In this document: one piece after another, positions 52,095 through 59,911 of the stretch
Numbering within the stretch: position 1 is the first letter of the stretch
Layout of the letters: the number at the start of each line of letters is the position of its first letter
Assembly (NCBI GenBank): GCA_910575105.1
Contig: CAJTDK010000003.1
Span: 62,001 to 126,000 of the forward strand
DNA: 64,000 nt
Direction: 5' to 3'
Source: Lachnospiraceae bacterium
Lineage (GTDB): Bacteria; Bacillota; Clostridia; Lachnospirales; Lachnospiraceae
Notes under the pieces: generated by a model
The model's input: the letters and a program-made list of their open reading frames with translations, nothing else
Told to the model about the DNA's origin: nothing
The model's database searches: none
Position numbers and translations under genes: made by a program

Positions 52095-52322
52095 CTATGT
52101 GAACACCTCCGCCCATTTGTCTTCCTTAAGGCTATACAGGATGGTTGGGGACGTTCTACTGCAAAGACGCTTTTCCGAATATATTTTGTCCTGTCTTCTT
52201 CCACATCGCTTTACCTGCAGTAAGAAAGGACTGACGCTTCAATTAGGATTTTTTGAAAATATTTTTCCCTTTAACTCTATTTTTTAATATGGTTTCCATG
52301 TGTTCGAATCCACATCCTGTTA

Positions 52323-53660
52323 TCAGATCTCTTCTCCCTGTGCTGCCGCAGCCTGCCTGAGCAGCTCCGCCAAATCAGCATATCCGGATTTCAGGGCTGT
52401 CCTTAAAACAAAAAGTATGTCTTTCAGATTGTCAAAACGGTAAAGCCTTGCCAGGAAATCATATGCCTGCCCTGCCGTAGTATTCGGGTCGCCTTGAAGC
52501 AGGCTTACCAATGCAGCCAACGTATCTTCCTGATATCGGTCAACACGCAGTGAAAGTGTGCCATAATAAACACACTTGGCGGCATCCCCCCGTTGTTCGT
52601 AGCACAGCCGGAGAATGTTGTAGGCAAGGTTAAGCTGTGCTGACAGCTTTAAGGAAGAACTCCCTTTATACTGCTCAAGCTTTTTAAGTGCAAGCTCCAA
52701 GAAGTGCACGCCTTCGTCCTGCTTTCCGATACGGATCAGGAAACGGCCCATATAAAACTCCACGTCTGGGAACAGCTTCCCTGTCTTTGTGAATATATCA
52801 TAGTATCTGCGCGCACGTTCTTCATAGAAAGGCAGCTCATCTTCCGGCAGGAAGGATACTGCCGCGAACCAAACTGAAAAAGCGGCAAAGAGCCGGTCTT
52901 CGCCGATCTTAATCGGAGTATCCGGATTCTTTAAACTTTCTGCAACGCGCTCAACCACATGCTCCATACTTTCAATTGCTTCAACTGCCTGTCCGCTTCC
53001 GGCGTAGGATTCCCCTAAATATGACCACAGGTCGTAGTTTTCAGGGTCTTCCTCCACAGATTTCTTCAGCAGAGGGATGTTGCGGTTCCCTTTTTCAGCG
53101 CCCAGCGACTTCATGTACCCGGTGTGCATGATGGCAAGGTCCGTCAGGCTGCAGCGCGGTAGCTGGCCATTTGAAAAAGTCAGGACTTCGTGCACCCGGT
53201 TCTTATAGCGCAGTCCCTTTATATTGCGGAAGATTCGATCCTGCTGTCCGGCGGAAAAGACCTTTCCCGCGTCGTCCAAGTGGAGCCATGCTGACCTCAG
53301 CATATGGATTCTTCCACCTTTCAGGGATAAATTTTCTATCTTTTTCAACATCCCCGGAATCCGGTGTGCATCTCTTTCCGAAAAGTACTCGTCTGCGTCC
53401 AGAAATGCGATCCAGTCCCCGGACGCCTGCTCGATAGCATAGTTTTTCGCCGCAGAAAAATCATCGCACCATTCAAAATGGAATACTTTTGCACCCATCT
53501 CTTCAGCAATCTGCACCGTGTTGTCTGTAGAACCGGTATCTACGACAATCTGTTCATAGACGACCCCTTTTCCCCAGGAGAGGGCCTGACGTATGTTCTG
53601 CTCCTCATTTTTTACGATCATGCATTGTGAAATCTTTATATGTCCTGCTTTCTTTCCCAT
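52323..53660 (-). CDS. GT2-family glycosyltransferase with TPR-like tail, probable flagellin modification (2)
   Basis: Nearly identical to the product of 47361-48698: 445 residues, with substitutions such as Tyr to Cys in LPRxSLTDL, Asn to Ser and Ser to Gly around ExLKNPDTPIKIxED, and Glu-to-Gly in KTxKLFPD. All catalytic motifs (VVDTGSTDN, FLDADE) are kept. Being downstream of the apparently expressed flagellin 2, it is the copy most likely active in this arrangement. AGGAGAATAAAG precedes the ATG. Confidence 0.85.
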   Translation of the reverse strand: MGKKAGHIKISQCMIVKNEEQNIRQALSWGKGVVYEQIVVDTGSTDNTVQIAEEMGAKVFHFEWCDDFSAAKNYAIEQASGDWIAFLDADEYFSERDAHRIPGMLKKIENLSLKGGRIHMLRSAWLHLDDAGKVFSAGQQDRIFRNIKGLRYKNRVHEVLTFSNGQLPRCSLTDLAIMHTGYMKSLGAEKGNRNIPLLKKSVEEDPENYDLWSYLGESYAGSGQAVEAIESMEHVVERVAESLKNPDTPIKIGEDRLFAAFSVWFAAVSFLPEDELPFYEERARRYYDIFTKTGKLFPDVEFYMGRFLIRIGKQDEGVHFLELALKKLEQYKGSSSLKLSAQLNLAYNILRLCYEQRGDAAKCVYYGTLSLRVDRYQEDTLAALVSLLQGDPNTTAGQAYDFLARLYRFDNLKDILFVLRTALKSGYADLAELLRQAAAAQGEEI

Positions 53661-53684
53661 ATCTTTATTCTCCTGAAATGCAAA

Positions 53685-53722
53685 GCAGGCACCTGCTTCT
53701 TAATATGGAAGCAGGCACCTGC
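53685..53722 (-). terminator. Hairpin between flagellin 2 and its glycosyltransferase
   Basis: Fifteen-base arms (53708-53722 with 53685-53699) around an 8-nt loop. Two positions differ from cassette 1, but in RNA both become G-U pairs, so the stem is preserved, which suggests selection on the fold. TTTGC follows. Confidence 0.7.
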
Positions 53723-53753
53723 TGATTATTATTTAATTCCTACTGTAATCCAA

Positions 53754-55442
53754 TTACTGGAGTAACTGAAGAACACCCTGCGGAAGCTGGTTAGCCTGAG
53801 CAAGCATAGCCTGTGAAGCCTGAACAAGAATGTTATTCTTGGTGTAAGCCATCATTTCCTCAGCCATGTCAACGTCACGGATACGGCTCTCAGCAGCAGT
53901 CATGTTCTCTGTTGTTACACTCAGGTTGTTGATGGTGTGCTCCAGACGGTTCTGGATAGCTCCAAGGTCACCACGAGTGGTAGATACGTAGTTGATAGCA
54001 GCTTTGATCTTATCAACTGCAGCTGCTGCACCATTCTGTGTGCTTACATCGATGTCTGCAATTCCCATAGCCTTCGCATGCATATCTTTTACGGATACAC
54101 GTAACTTGTTGAAATCATCAGAGGTATCGCCAATCTGAAGAACAAGTCCTCCGGATGCCTCACCTTTGCTTAAACGGATACCAGATCCAGCAGCTACTTT
54201 ATCACCTGCACCATCTGCAACAGCATCTGTTACTTTAAGACCTGTCACTTCTGCAATCTTATCAATATTCTGCTGGAAGTTTTCATCAGCCTCTTTTAAC
54301 CCGTTCCCAGTCGCAGTATCAGAAATCAGAATGGTAACATCTGAACCCAGCCCAAAAGTAGCGTTCATGTCGCCAGTTCCGTCGTCCTTCGTAAGATCAG
54401 CCGCGTCAATTTTATTAGTCATAAGCACGAATTTATGACCGTTAATCGTGAATACAGCATCCTCATAATTATTTCCAGTGTACAATTTAATACTATCTGC
54501 ATCAATTTCCCGTCCTGCGTCGAGCGGAGCAGTATCTTCCGCAACGCCCATATCTGTCTTGCCACGAGTGCCGCCTACGTTCCATTCTGCATCAATTGCC
54601 TTGATCGCGGGAGTGTCTGTACCTTCATTAAGAGCTGTAAAGGTTGCTTTTCCGCCAGTCATCGCAATATTATAATCTTTGGCGAGAGATGTCTTATTTA
54701 ATTCTCCCAAAATTGCTGCATCAATATCAGCAGTGCTTGCGTTAGCTGTCCCACCAGCAGCTGTCGTAATAGTATATACCTGTCCGCTGCTGCCTACCAG
54801 TCTGTTAATCTTTCCAGAGGAATCTTTTTCAGCGGTCAGCTTGACATTGTGGGTTGTGCCATCTTCAAGTGCTACAGTATATTCGAAAGTATCTCCTGCA
54901 TTAAATGCAACATTGTTCTGTCCATGAGCTACACTTGCTGAATAAACACCTTTAACTCCTGCGGATTTATAACTGGACGCATTGCCGCCAATTGTTACGG
55001 TAGTAGCTCCGCCCTTAGCAGATAAAGATCCATCTAACAAGCTGATTCCATTAAAGTTTGTTCCGTCAGCAATACGGTTAATTTCATCTTTCAACTGTGT
55101 AATCTCGCTCTGCAGATTTGCACGGTCTTCATCCTGATATGTTCCGTTTGCAGACTGGTTAGCCAGCTCTACCATACGGTTCAGCATGGAGTGAACTTCT
55201 GTAAGAGCACCCTCTGCTGTCTGTACTAAAGAAATACCATCGTTCGCGTTCTTCTGTGCAGTCTTAAGACCTGTGATCTGTGCACGCATCTTCTCGGAAA
55301 TAGCAAGACCTGCCGCGTCATCACCTGCACGGTTGATTCTGTAACCAGAAGACAGTTTCTCTAAGTTCTTAGCTACTGCGCTGTTGTTATTTGTCAAATT
55401 TCTGTACGCGCTTAATGCGGTAATGTTGTGTTGAATTCTCAT
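53754..55442 (-). CDS. fliC: Flagellin 2 (apparently the expressed copy)
   Basis: The 562-residue flagellin has the same terminal D0/D1 domains as flagellin 1 but a different central domain from about residue 140 to 430 (for example VTIGGNASSYKSAGVKGVYSASVAHGQNN in place of NVSSYKSAGVKGVFAADTTWGAG). The C-terminus ends [14 protein letters not shown]. The ATG at 55442 follows AAGGAGG by 8 nt. It is the only flagellin whose recombination site is flanked by promoter elements (55657-55683 and 55690-55717), so it is probably ON in this assembly. Length is large for flagellin, implying an exposed variable domain. Confidence 0.95.
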   Translation of the reverse strand: MRIQHNITALSAYRNLTNNNSAVAKNLEKLSSGYRINRAGDDAAGLAISEKMRAQITGLKTAQKNANDGISLVQTAEGALTEVHSMLNRMVELANQSANGTYQDEDRANLQSEITQLKDEINRIADGTNFNGISLLDGSLSAKGGATTVTIGGNASSYKSAGVKGVYSASVAHGQNNVAFNAGDTFEYTVALEDGTTHNVKLTAEKDSSGKINRLVGSSGQVYTITTAAGGTANASTADIDAAILGELNKTSLAKDYNIAMTGGKATFTALNEGTDTPAIKAIDAEWNVGGTRGKTDMGVAEDTAPLDAGREIDADSIKLYTGNNYEDAVFTINGHKFVLMTNKIDAADLTKDDGTGDMNATFGLGSDVTILISDTATGNGLKEADENFQQNIDKIAEVTGLKVTDAVADGAGDKVAAGSGIRLSKGEASGGLVLQIGDTSDDFNKLRVSVKDMHAKAMGIADIDVSTQNGAAAAVDKIKAAINYVSTTRGDLGAIQNRLEHTINNLSVTTENMTAAESRIRDVDMAEEMMAYTKNNILVQASQAMLAQANQLPQGVLQLLQ

Positions 55443-55647
55443 AAATAAACCTCCTTGAATTGTACCGGAGACCTCCTTGTCTCCGCAGTTTCTTATTATG
55501 TTCCTGTGCCTGAGATATCTTTCGGCCGGCTTTACATCTGGCCGCATCATCAGGCCGCGCCGCCCCTTCCTTATGGGCCCTTCATCCGGAAAAACGGCGG
55601 TTTTTAAGCAGCATTTTATGGATAATTCCAAGTTGTTTTTGTTGCTT
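55443..55647 (-). promoter_or_regulatory. Structured flagellin leader with twin CAAGGAGGT elements (cassette 2)
   Basis: Essentially identical to the cassette 1 leader, including the GGAGAC/GTCTCC hairpin and second CAAGGAGGT at the ribosome site. Translation control by CsrA-like binding would therefore act on whichever flagellin is transcribed. Confidence 0.65.
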
Positions 55648-55667
55648 ATGTTCTTATTATCGAACAT
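55648..55667 (-). other. Putative recombination site 2 (flagellin cassette 2)
   Basis: Inverted copy of the 20-bp element: ATGTTC-N8-GAACAT with centre GATAATAA when read leftward. It lies in the flagellin 2 5' region. Its outer flank (55668-55720) is unlike the flanks of sites 1 and 3 and carries promoter boxes. Confidence 0.7.
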
Positions 55668-55683
55668 TTCCAGATAAAATTAA
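55657..55683 (-). promoter_or_regulatory. Sigma-28-like promoter spanning recombination site 2
   Basis: Read leftward, TTAA (55680-55683), exactly 15 nt, then TTCGATAA (55657-55664), which matches GCCGATAA at six of eight positions and the TTAA-N15 spacing of the fliD and flgM promoters. The -10 lies inside the recombination site and the -35 outside it. At sites 1 and 3 the equivalent -35 positions read GGAG and CATC, so those promoters lack the box. Confidence 0.55.
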
Positions 55684-55689
55684 GAGTGA

Positions 55690-55717
55690 ATTATAAATTT
55701 TTTTCTTTTTTATTCAA
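55690..55717 (-). promoter_or_regulatory. Sigma-A-like promoter toward flagellin 2
   Basis: Read leftward, TTGAAT (55712-55717), 16-nt A-rich spacer, TATAAT (55690-55695). It lies just outside site 2. A transcript starting near 55683 would enter cassette 2. No comparable pair was found beside sites 1 or 3. Confidence 0.55.
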
Positions 55718-55829
55718 GTATGATATATACACCTTCCGAGAATATAAAAGGAACAGCATACAATCCATGTCATACGCTGTTTCAATCTGAGACTGTTAGA
55801 TTGAGAGGCTGATATACCTCAGAGCCGAA

Positions 55830-56610
55830 CTATACCTGCGTCAGCCCGATCCACTGCCTGATCTCTTCTGCTGATATTTCTAAAATATCAGCAATATCTT
55901 CTACAGGCGTTCCCCGCCCATATAATATCTGCGCCAGCCTTTCATTCACTTTCTGCGTCTCTTGAGCCGCTGTTTCCTCCGCCTCCCGTATCACGCTTTC
56001 ACGGCCTCCTGCGTTCTTCCTAACTTATGGATCTGTTCGTTGTAAATCCGGGTAAATGTCACATACTGGCTGATAATATCCCCTTTTCCCCATTATAAAT
56101 CATCTTTACCTTTACTTCAACCGCACATTTCCTCCCGCTGAAGAATTCCTCTGACAGGCAGATGTATTCTGGTTTCTTCATATGGTCTCCGATATAGATG
56201 ACATATAACTCCGCTTCCGGCAATGCGACCTTTTTACTGCTGTAAACATTCTGTTTTGTACTTTCTATGTACTCCTGATAGGTGTGAGCAAGGTACATCA
56301 GGCAGCGCATAATGATATTTTCTGTCCAGCCTGACTGACATTCCGTAAGTATGATCAATCGCTCCCCAACCCGAAAGCCCACATCATTATATGGCTGATT
56401 GAGAAAAACATTTTTAATCGTCACGTTGCTGATATCCTCAATCGTCGTTTCACAATCCTCAGGGTGAAACGCCCGGTATAACTGGATTAAGTATTTGGGT
56501 ATCCCGAAGAGGTCAGTAAATACGTTATCTTTCGCCGTATGCTTTGCGATTTTCGTCAATGCATACGCAGCACCAGCCGTGTCAGTATTTTTCTTCTTTA
56601 ATATATACAT
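55830..56610 (-). pseudogene. Frameshifted PD-(D/E)XK (Rpn/transposase-like) nuclease
   Basis: The N-terminal 180 codons from 56610 give a protein of the Rpn-like PD-(D/E)XK family (KHTAKDNVFTDLFGIPKYLIQLYRAFHPED...NDVGFRVGERLIILTECQSGWTENIIMRCLMYLAHTYQEYI; Asp plus ExQ of the active site). Near 56080 the frame breaks in a G/A-run; the sequel (DIISQYVTFTRIYNEQIHKLGRTQEAVKA) is in another frame, and a second break near 55995 leads to ESVIREAEETAAQETQK...IRQWIGLTQV ending at 55830. Two frameshifts make it very likely inactive. It sits inside the presumed invertible segment. Confidence 0.8.
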
Positions 56611-56797
56611 GCACCTCGATTCTCTTGTATAAATCCATATTCCTTCAAAAAGGGGAAATCATGTGAAAACAAAACAGGCGGCGATTTGCCTGTCCTAAAA
56701 GAGCAAAAGATTTTGCCTTGAAAAAACTTCTCTACATTTCATCCATTCCAACATTTTTGAAAACACATCTCAATATACCGTGGATTTACCGCATAAC

Positions 56798-56823
56798 AAA
56801 AAAGCCGCCCGATTTTCGCCGGC
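56798..56823 (-). terminator. Intrinsic terminator after the recombinase gene
   Basis: Read leftward, GCCGGCGA pairs with TCGGGCGGC (one bulge) across AAA, followed by TTTTTTG. It lies about 80 nt past the recombinase stop. The rest of 56611-56902 holds A/T-rich sequence without a recognisable gene. Confidence 0.6.
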
Positions 56824-56902
56824 CTGATTTTCCCGCAAATTATCCCTATATTTTTAGTATAGTGTCTCAATTCCGCCAGACAGGGGATTTAATATTTTTT
56901 TA

Positions 56903-57811
56903 TCAAGATGCCAGTCCTAGAAGCTCCATTTTGTTCCGGGGATGCATACTGCGGAGGATCTCCGCCTGCATTCTTGCGGCTACATGAATATAAATCTGCG
57001 TTGTCCTGATCGAGCTGTGACCAAGAATCGGCTGCACGCAGCTGATGTCCACGCCTTCCTCTATTAAATAGGTAGCAAACGAATGCCGGAACATATGGGG
57101 CGTGATATTCCTTTCTATGCCGGCCAGACGGCTGTATTTTTTGACCATCAGCCGAATCGACTGCTCGGTATAGCGGTTTCCGTTCCGGTTTATGAAAAAA
57201 TACCCGCTTTTGCGGATCGCCGCATCATTGACGCTGTAGTATTTCTTCATTAATTTTAAAACCGACGGTGACGCGATATTCAGATAGCGCTCTTTTCCGC
57301 CTTTTCCCATAATCCGCACGGTACCTGAGCTCAGATCCACACAATCCGCCCGCATATTGGATATTTCATATACCCGCGCGCCCACGGCAAAAAGCATCTC
57401 AACGATAGCTACATCCCGAAGCCAGTACCGGTTGTTTTTCGCAGGATGAGAATACATATAATTTAGCAGCTGCTCAATCTCCTTCCGGGGTATGATTCGG
57501 GGCAGCGTAAATGTTTCTTTAAATTTTACCTTGATTTTCCGAAATGGATTATCATTGATGAATTCTTCCTCTTCCATATATATGTAAAATGCTTTAATCG
57601 TGGCAATTTTACGTTTAACCGTCTTCTGCTTGTATTTTCTGTGTAAAACCGTAATATAATCTTCAATTTTCTGTTTGTTCAGAATATCTTCCCCAATAAA
57701 ATCAAAGTACTGTTTTAAATCGATTCGGTATGCATTGATTGTTTTGATGTTTAATTCCTTTCGAAATTCACAATATTCCAAATATAGACGCCCTCTCTCC
57801 CTTATATTCAT
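56903..57811 (-). CDS. Tyrosine site-specific recombinase, proposed flagellin switch enzyme
   Basis: A complete 302-residue XerC/D-type recombinase: N-terminal core-binding SAM-like domain (about 1-90) and catalytic domain with Arg146 (GARVYEI), Lys173 (GKGGKERYL), His239 and Arg242 (PHMFRHSFATYLI), His265 (LGHSS) and nucleophile Tyr274 (TTQIYIH). All six catalytic positions are present. AAAGGAGGAGAAAA precedes the ATG. Its start is 54 bp from recombination site 3 and it lies between sites 2 and 3. Local placement and the recurring palindromes suggest it inverts flagellin cassettes; a role in integrating a mobile element is the alternative, but no phage or conjugative gene is present. Confidence 0.85.
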   Translation of the reverse strand: MNIRERGRLYLEYCEFRKELNIKTINAYRIDLKQYFDFIGEDILNKQKIEDYITVLHRKYKQKTVKRKIATIKAFYIYMEEEEFINDNPFRKIKVKFKETFTLPRIIPRKEIEQLLNYMYSHPAKNNRYWLRDVAIVEMLFAVGARVYEISNMRADCVDLSSGTVRIMGKGGKERYLNIASPSVLKLMKKYYSVNDAAIRKSGYFFINRNGNRYTEQSIRLMVKKYSRLAGIERNITPHMFRHSFATYLIEEGVDISCVQPILGHSSIRTTQIYIHVAARMQAEILRSMHPRNKMELLGLAS

Positions 57812-57865
57812 TTTTCTCCTCCTTTGTACTTTGCGTCCCGCGCGTTTTCATCAGTTTATCATAAA

Positions 57866-57885
57866 TGTTCGATAATAAGAACATA
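57866..57885 (+). other. Putative recombination site 3 (flagellin cassette 3)
   Basis: Exact copy of the 20-bp element in the same orientation as site 1. Conservation with the other sites runs a few bases either side (AA before, AAGCAA after), then stops. It lies between the recombinase start and the flagellin 3 leader. Confidence 0.7.
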
Positions 57886-58071
57886 AGCAATTACAATACT
57901 TTGCTTACATCCCGCTGTTTCTTCCGGATGAAGGGCCCATAAGGAAGGGACGGCACGCGCCTGATGATCCGGCCAGACGTAAAGCCGGCCGACAGATATC
58001 CCAGGCACAGGAACAGAATAAGAAACTGCGGAGACAAGGAGGTCTCCGGTACAATTCAAGGAGGTTTATTT
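57886..58071 (+). promoter_or_regulatory. Structured flagellin leader with twin CAAGGAGGT elements (cassette 3)
   Basis: The first ~40 nt differ from cassettes 1 and 2, but from TTCCGGATGAAGGGCCC onward it matches closely, with the GGAGAC/GTCTCC hairpin and the two CAAGGAGGT elements unchanged. Changes in the GC-rich stem region (for example GGCGGCGCGGCC versus GACGGCACGCGCC) keep hairpin-forming potential. Confidence 0.65.
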
Positions 58072-59769
58072 ATGAGAATCCAACACAATATTACCGCATT
58101 AAGCGCGTACAGAAATTTAACAAATAACAACAGCGCAGTAGCTAAAAACTTAGAGAAACTGTCTTCTGGTTACAGAATCAACCGTGCAGGTGATGACGCG
58201 GCAGGTCTTGCTATTTCCGAGAAGATGCGTGCACAGATCACTGGTCTTAAGACAGCACAGAAGAATGCAAACGATGGTATTTCTTTAGTACAGACAGCAG
58301 AGGGTGCTCTTACAGAAGTTCACTCTATGCTGAACCGTATGGTAGAGCTGGCTAACCAGTCCGCTAACGGAACATATCAGGATGAAGACCGTGCGAATCT
58401 TCAGAGCGAGATTTCACAGTTAAAAGATGAAATTGACCGTATCGCTGATGGAACAAACTTCAACGGTATCAACCTGTTAGACGGCTCCCTGTCTTCCACA
58501 GGCGGAACAAAGAACGTAACAATCAACGGCGTACCAAGCACAAAGTCTCTTGGATGCAAAGGTTCCTATGAAGCTAATACAGCATATTCAGCTGCTACAT
58601 TCGATTTTAAATCAGGCGATACTTTTGAATATACAGTATCCCTGGAGAATGGTGAGTCTCATACTGTTAAATTGAAAGCAGAGAAGGATGCCAGCGGAAA
58701 CGTTACAAAATTAGTTGGTTCAGACAATCAGTCCTATGCAATTACATCTGGTGCTGCAACAGTTGCTCAGGTTGACGCAGCTATCCTTGGTGAATTGAAT
58801 AAGACTTCTCTTGCTAAGGACTTCAATATTACAGCTAACGCAGGTAAGATTAAGTTAGAAGCACTTAAAGCTGGTACTGATACTCCTCGTGTTACATCAA
58901 TGGATGCTAACTGGACAGAAGACGGAACTTTGAATACAATCGCTAACACTGTAGATGTAGGTGTCAAAGAAGTTCAGGCATATGATGATGGCCGTGAGAT
59001 TGCAGCCGATGATATCACTCTGTATAATGGTAAAAACTACGATGACGCAGTATTCACTATCAATGGTCACAAATTCGTAATCATGACTGGAAGCGACAAA
59101 GCGGCAAGCCTTGGTGAGAATGGTACAGATATGAATGCAACTGTTGGACTTGGTTCTGATGTTACTGTCCTGATCGCTGGTGATAATGCTGGTGATAAAG
59201 GTATCAATAAAGCTGATAAGAACTTCCAGCAAAATATCGATAAGATTAAAGAAGTTACAGGTCTGAATGTTACAGATGCTATTGACGAAAGCACTATTGG
59301 TGATGGAACTGGTACAGCTACCGGTCCAGATGCTGGCGAAGGTATCCGCTTAAGCAAGGGTGAGGCAAACGGAGGTCTGGTTCTCCAGATTGGTGATACC
59401 TCTGCTGAATTCAATAAGTTACGTGTATCTGTAAAAGATATGCATGCGAAGGCTATGGGTATTTCAAACATTGATGTCAGCACACAGGCTGGAGCTGCTG
59501 CTGCAGTTGATAAGATCAAAGCTGCTATCAACTATGTATCCTCTACTCGTGGTGACCTTGGAGCTATCCAGAACCGTCTGGAGCACACCATCAACAACCT
59601 GAGTGTAACAACAGAGAACATGACTGCTGCTGAGAGCCGTATCCGTGATGTTGACATGGCCGAGGAAATGATGGCTTACACCAAGAATAACATTCTTGTT
59701 CAGGCTTCTCAGGCTATGCTTGCTCAGGCTAACCAGATTCCGCAGGGCGTTCTTCAGTTACTCCAGTAA
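58072..59769 (+). CDS. fliC: Flagellin 3
   Basis: The 565-residue flagellin has terminal domains nearly identical to copies 1 and 2 and the most diverged centre (about residues 138-430; for example [50 protein letters not shown]). ATG at 58072 follows AAGGAGG by 8 nt. It lies right of site 3 and no promoter is evident on the recombinase side, so it is probably silent until the adjacent segment inverts. A hairpin and its own, more divergent glycosyltransferase follow. Confidence 0.95.
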   Translation: MRIQHNITALSAYRNLTNNNSAVAKNLEKLSSGYRINRAGDDAAGLAISEKMRAQITGLKTAQKNANDGISLVQTAEGALTEVHSMLNRMVELANQSANGTYQDEDRANLQSEISQLKDEIDRIADGTNFNGINLLDGSLSSTGGTKNVTINGVPSTKSLGCKGSYEANTAYSAATFDFKSGDTFEYTVSLENGESHTVKLKAEKDASGNVTKLVGSDNQSYAITSGAATVAQVDAAILGELNKTSLAKDFNITANAGKIKLEALKAGTDTPRVTSMDANWTEDGTLNTIANTVDVGVKEVQAYDDGREIAADDITLYNGKNYDDAVFTINGHKFVIMTGSDKAASLGENGTDMNATVGLGSDVTVLIAGDNAGDKGINKADKNFQQNIDKIKEVTGLNVTDAIDESTIGDGTGTATGPDAGEGIRLSKGEANGGLVLQIGDTSAEFNKLRVSVKDMHAKAMGISNIDVSTQAGAAAAVDKIKAAINYVSSTRGDLGAIQNRLEHTINNLSVTTENMTAAESRIRDVDMAEEMMAYTKNNILVQASQAMLAQANQIPQGVLQLLQ

Positions 59770-59848
59770 TTGAGTTTACGGTCTGTAAGACAGTTACTAT
59801 AATTTCGGCTTTCTTAAGGAAGGCTGGATAGGAACTAAATAAAAATCA

Positions 59849-59886
59849 GCAGGCGCCTGCTTCCATACTAAGAAGCAGGCGCCTGT
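59849..59886 (+). terminator. Hairpin between flagellin 3 and its glycosyltransferase
   Basis: GCAGGCGCCTGCTTC (59849-59863) pairs with GAAGCAGGCGCCTG (59872-59885) around an 8-nt loop, followed by TCTTG. Same place and shape as in cassettes 1 and 2, with compensating base changes. Confidence 0.7.
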
Positions 59887-59911
59887 CTTGTATTTCAGGA
59901 GAATAAACGAT

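Larger units (their letters stand above)
52301..55667 (-). repeat. Right arm of the ~3.35-kb inverted repeat (cassette 2)
   Basis: Inverse copy of 45369-48720: glycosyltransferase 2, hairpin, flagellin 2, leader and recombination site 2. Identity covers the leader, flagellin N- and C-termini and the glycosyltransferase with few substitutions; the flagellin centre differs strongly, so exchange keeps the ends uniform while the middle diversifies. Homology begins at TGTTCGAATC (52301-52310). Confidence 0.85.
55668..57865. other. Putative invertible segment carrying promoter and recombinase
   Basis: The 2.2 kb between oppositely oriented sites 2 and 3 holds the outward-facing promoter near its left end, a decayed nuclease gene and the tyrosine recombinase near its right end. 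Inversion would redirect the promoter from flagellin 2 to flagellin 3, similar in logic to the Salmonella Hin segment but with a different recombinase class. The inversion itself is not seen in this single sequence. Confidence 0.6.

Noticed and set aside
45369-59911. CRISPR array or phage-type integration explaining the repeats and recombinase
   Set aside because: Only three widely spaced copies of the short palindrome occur, there are no regular spacers or cas genes, and no phage or conjugation genes accompany the recombinase.
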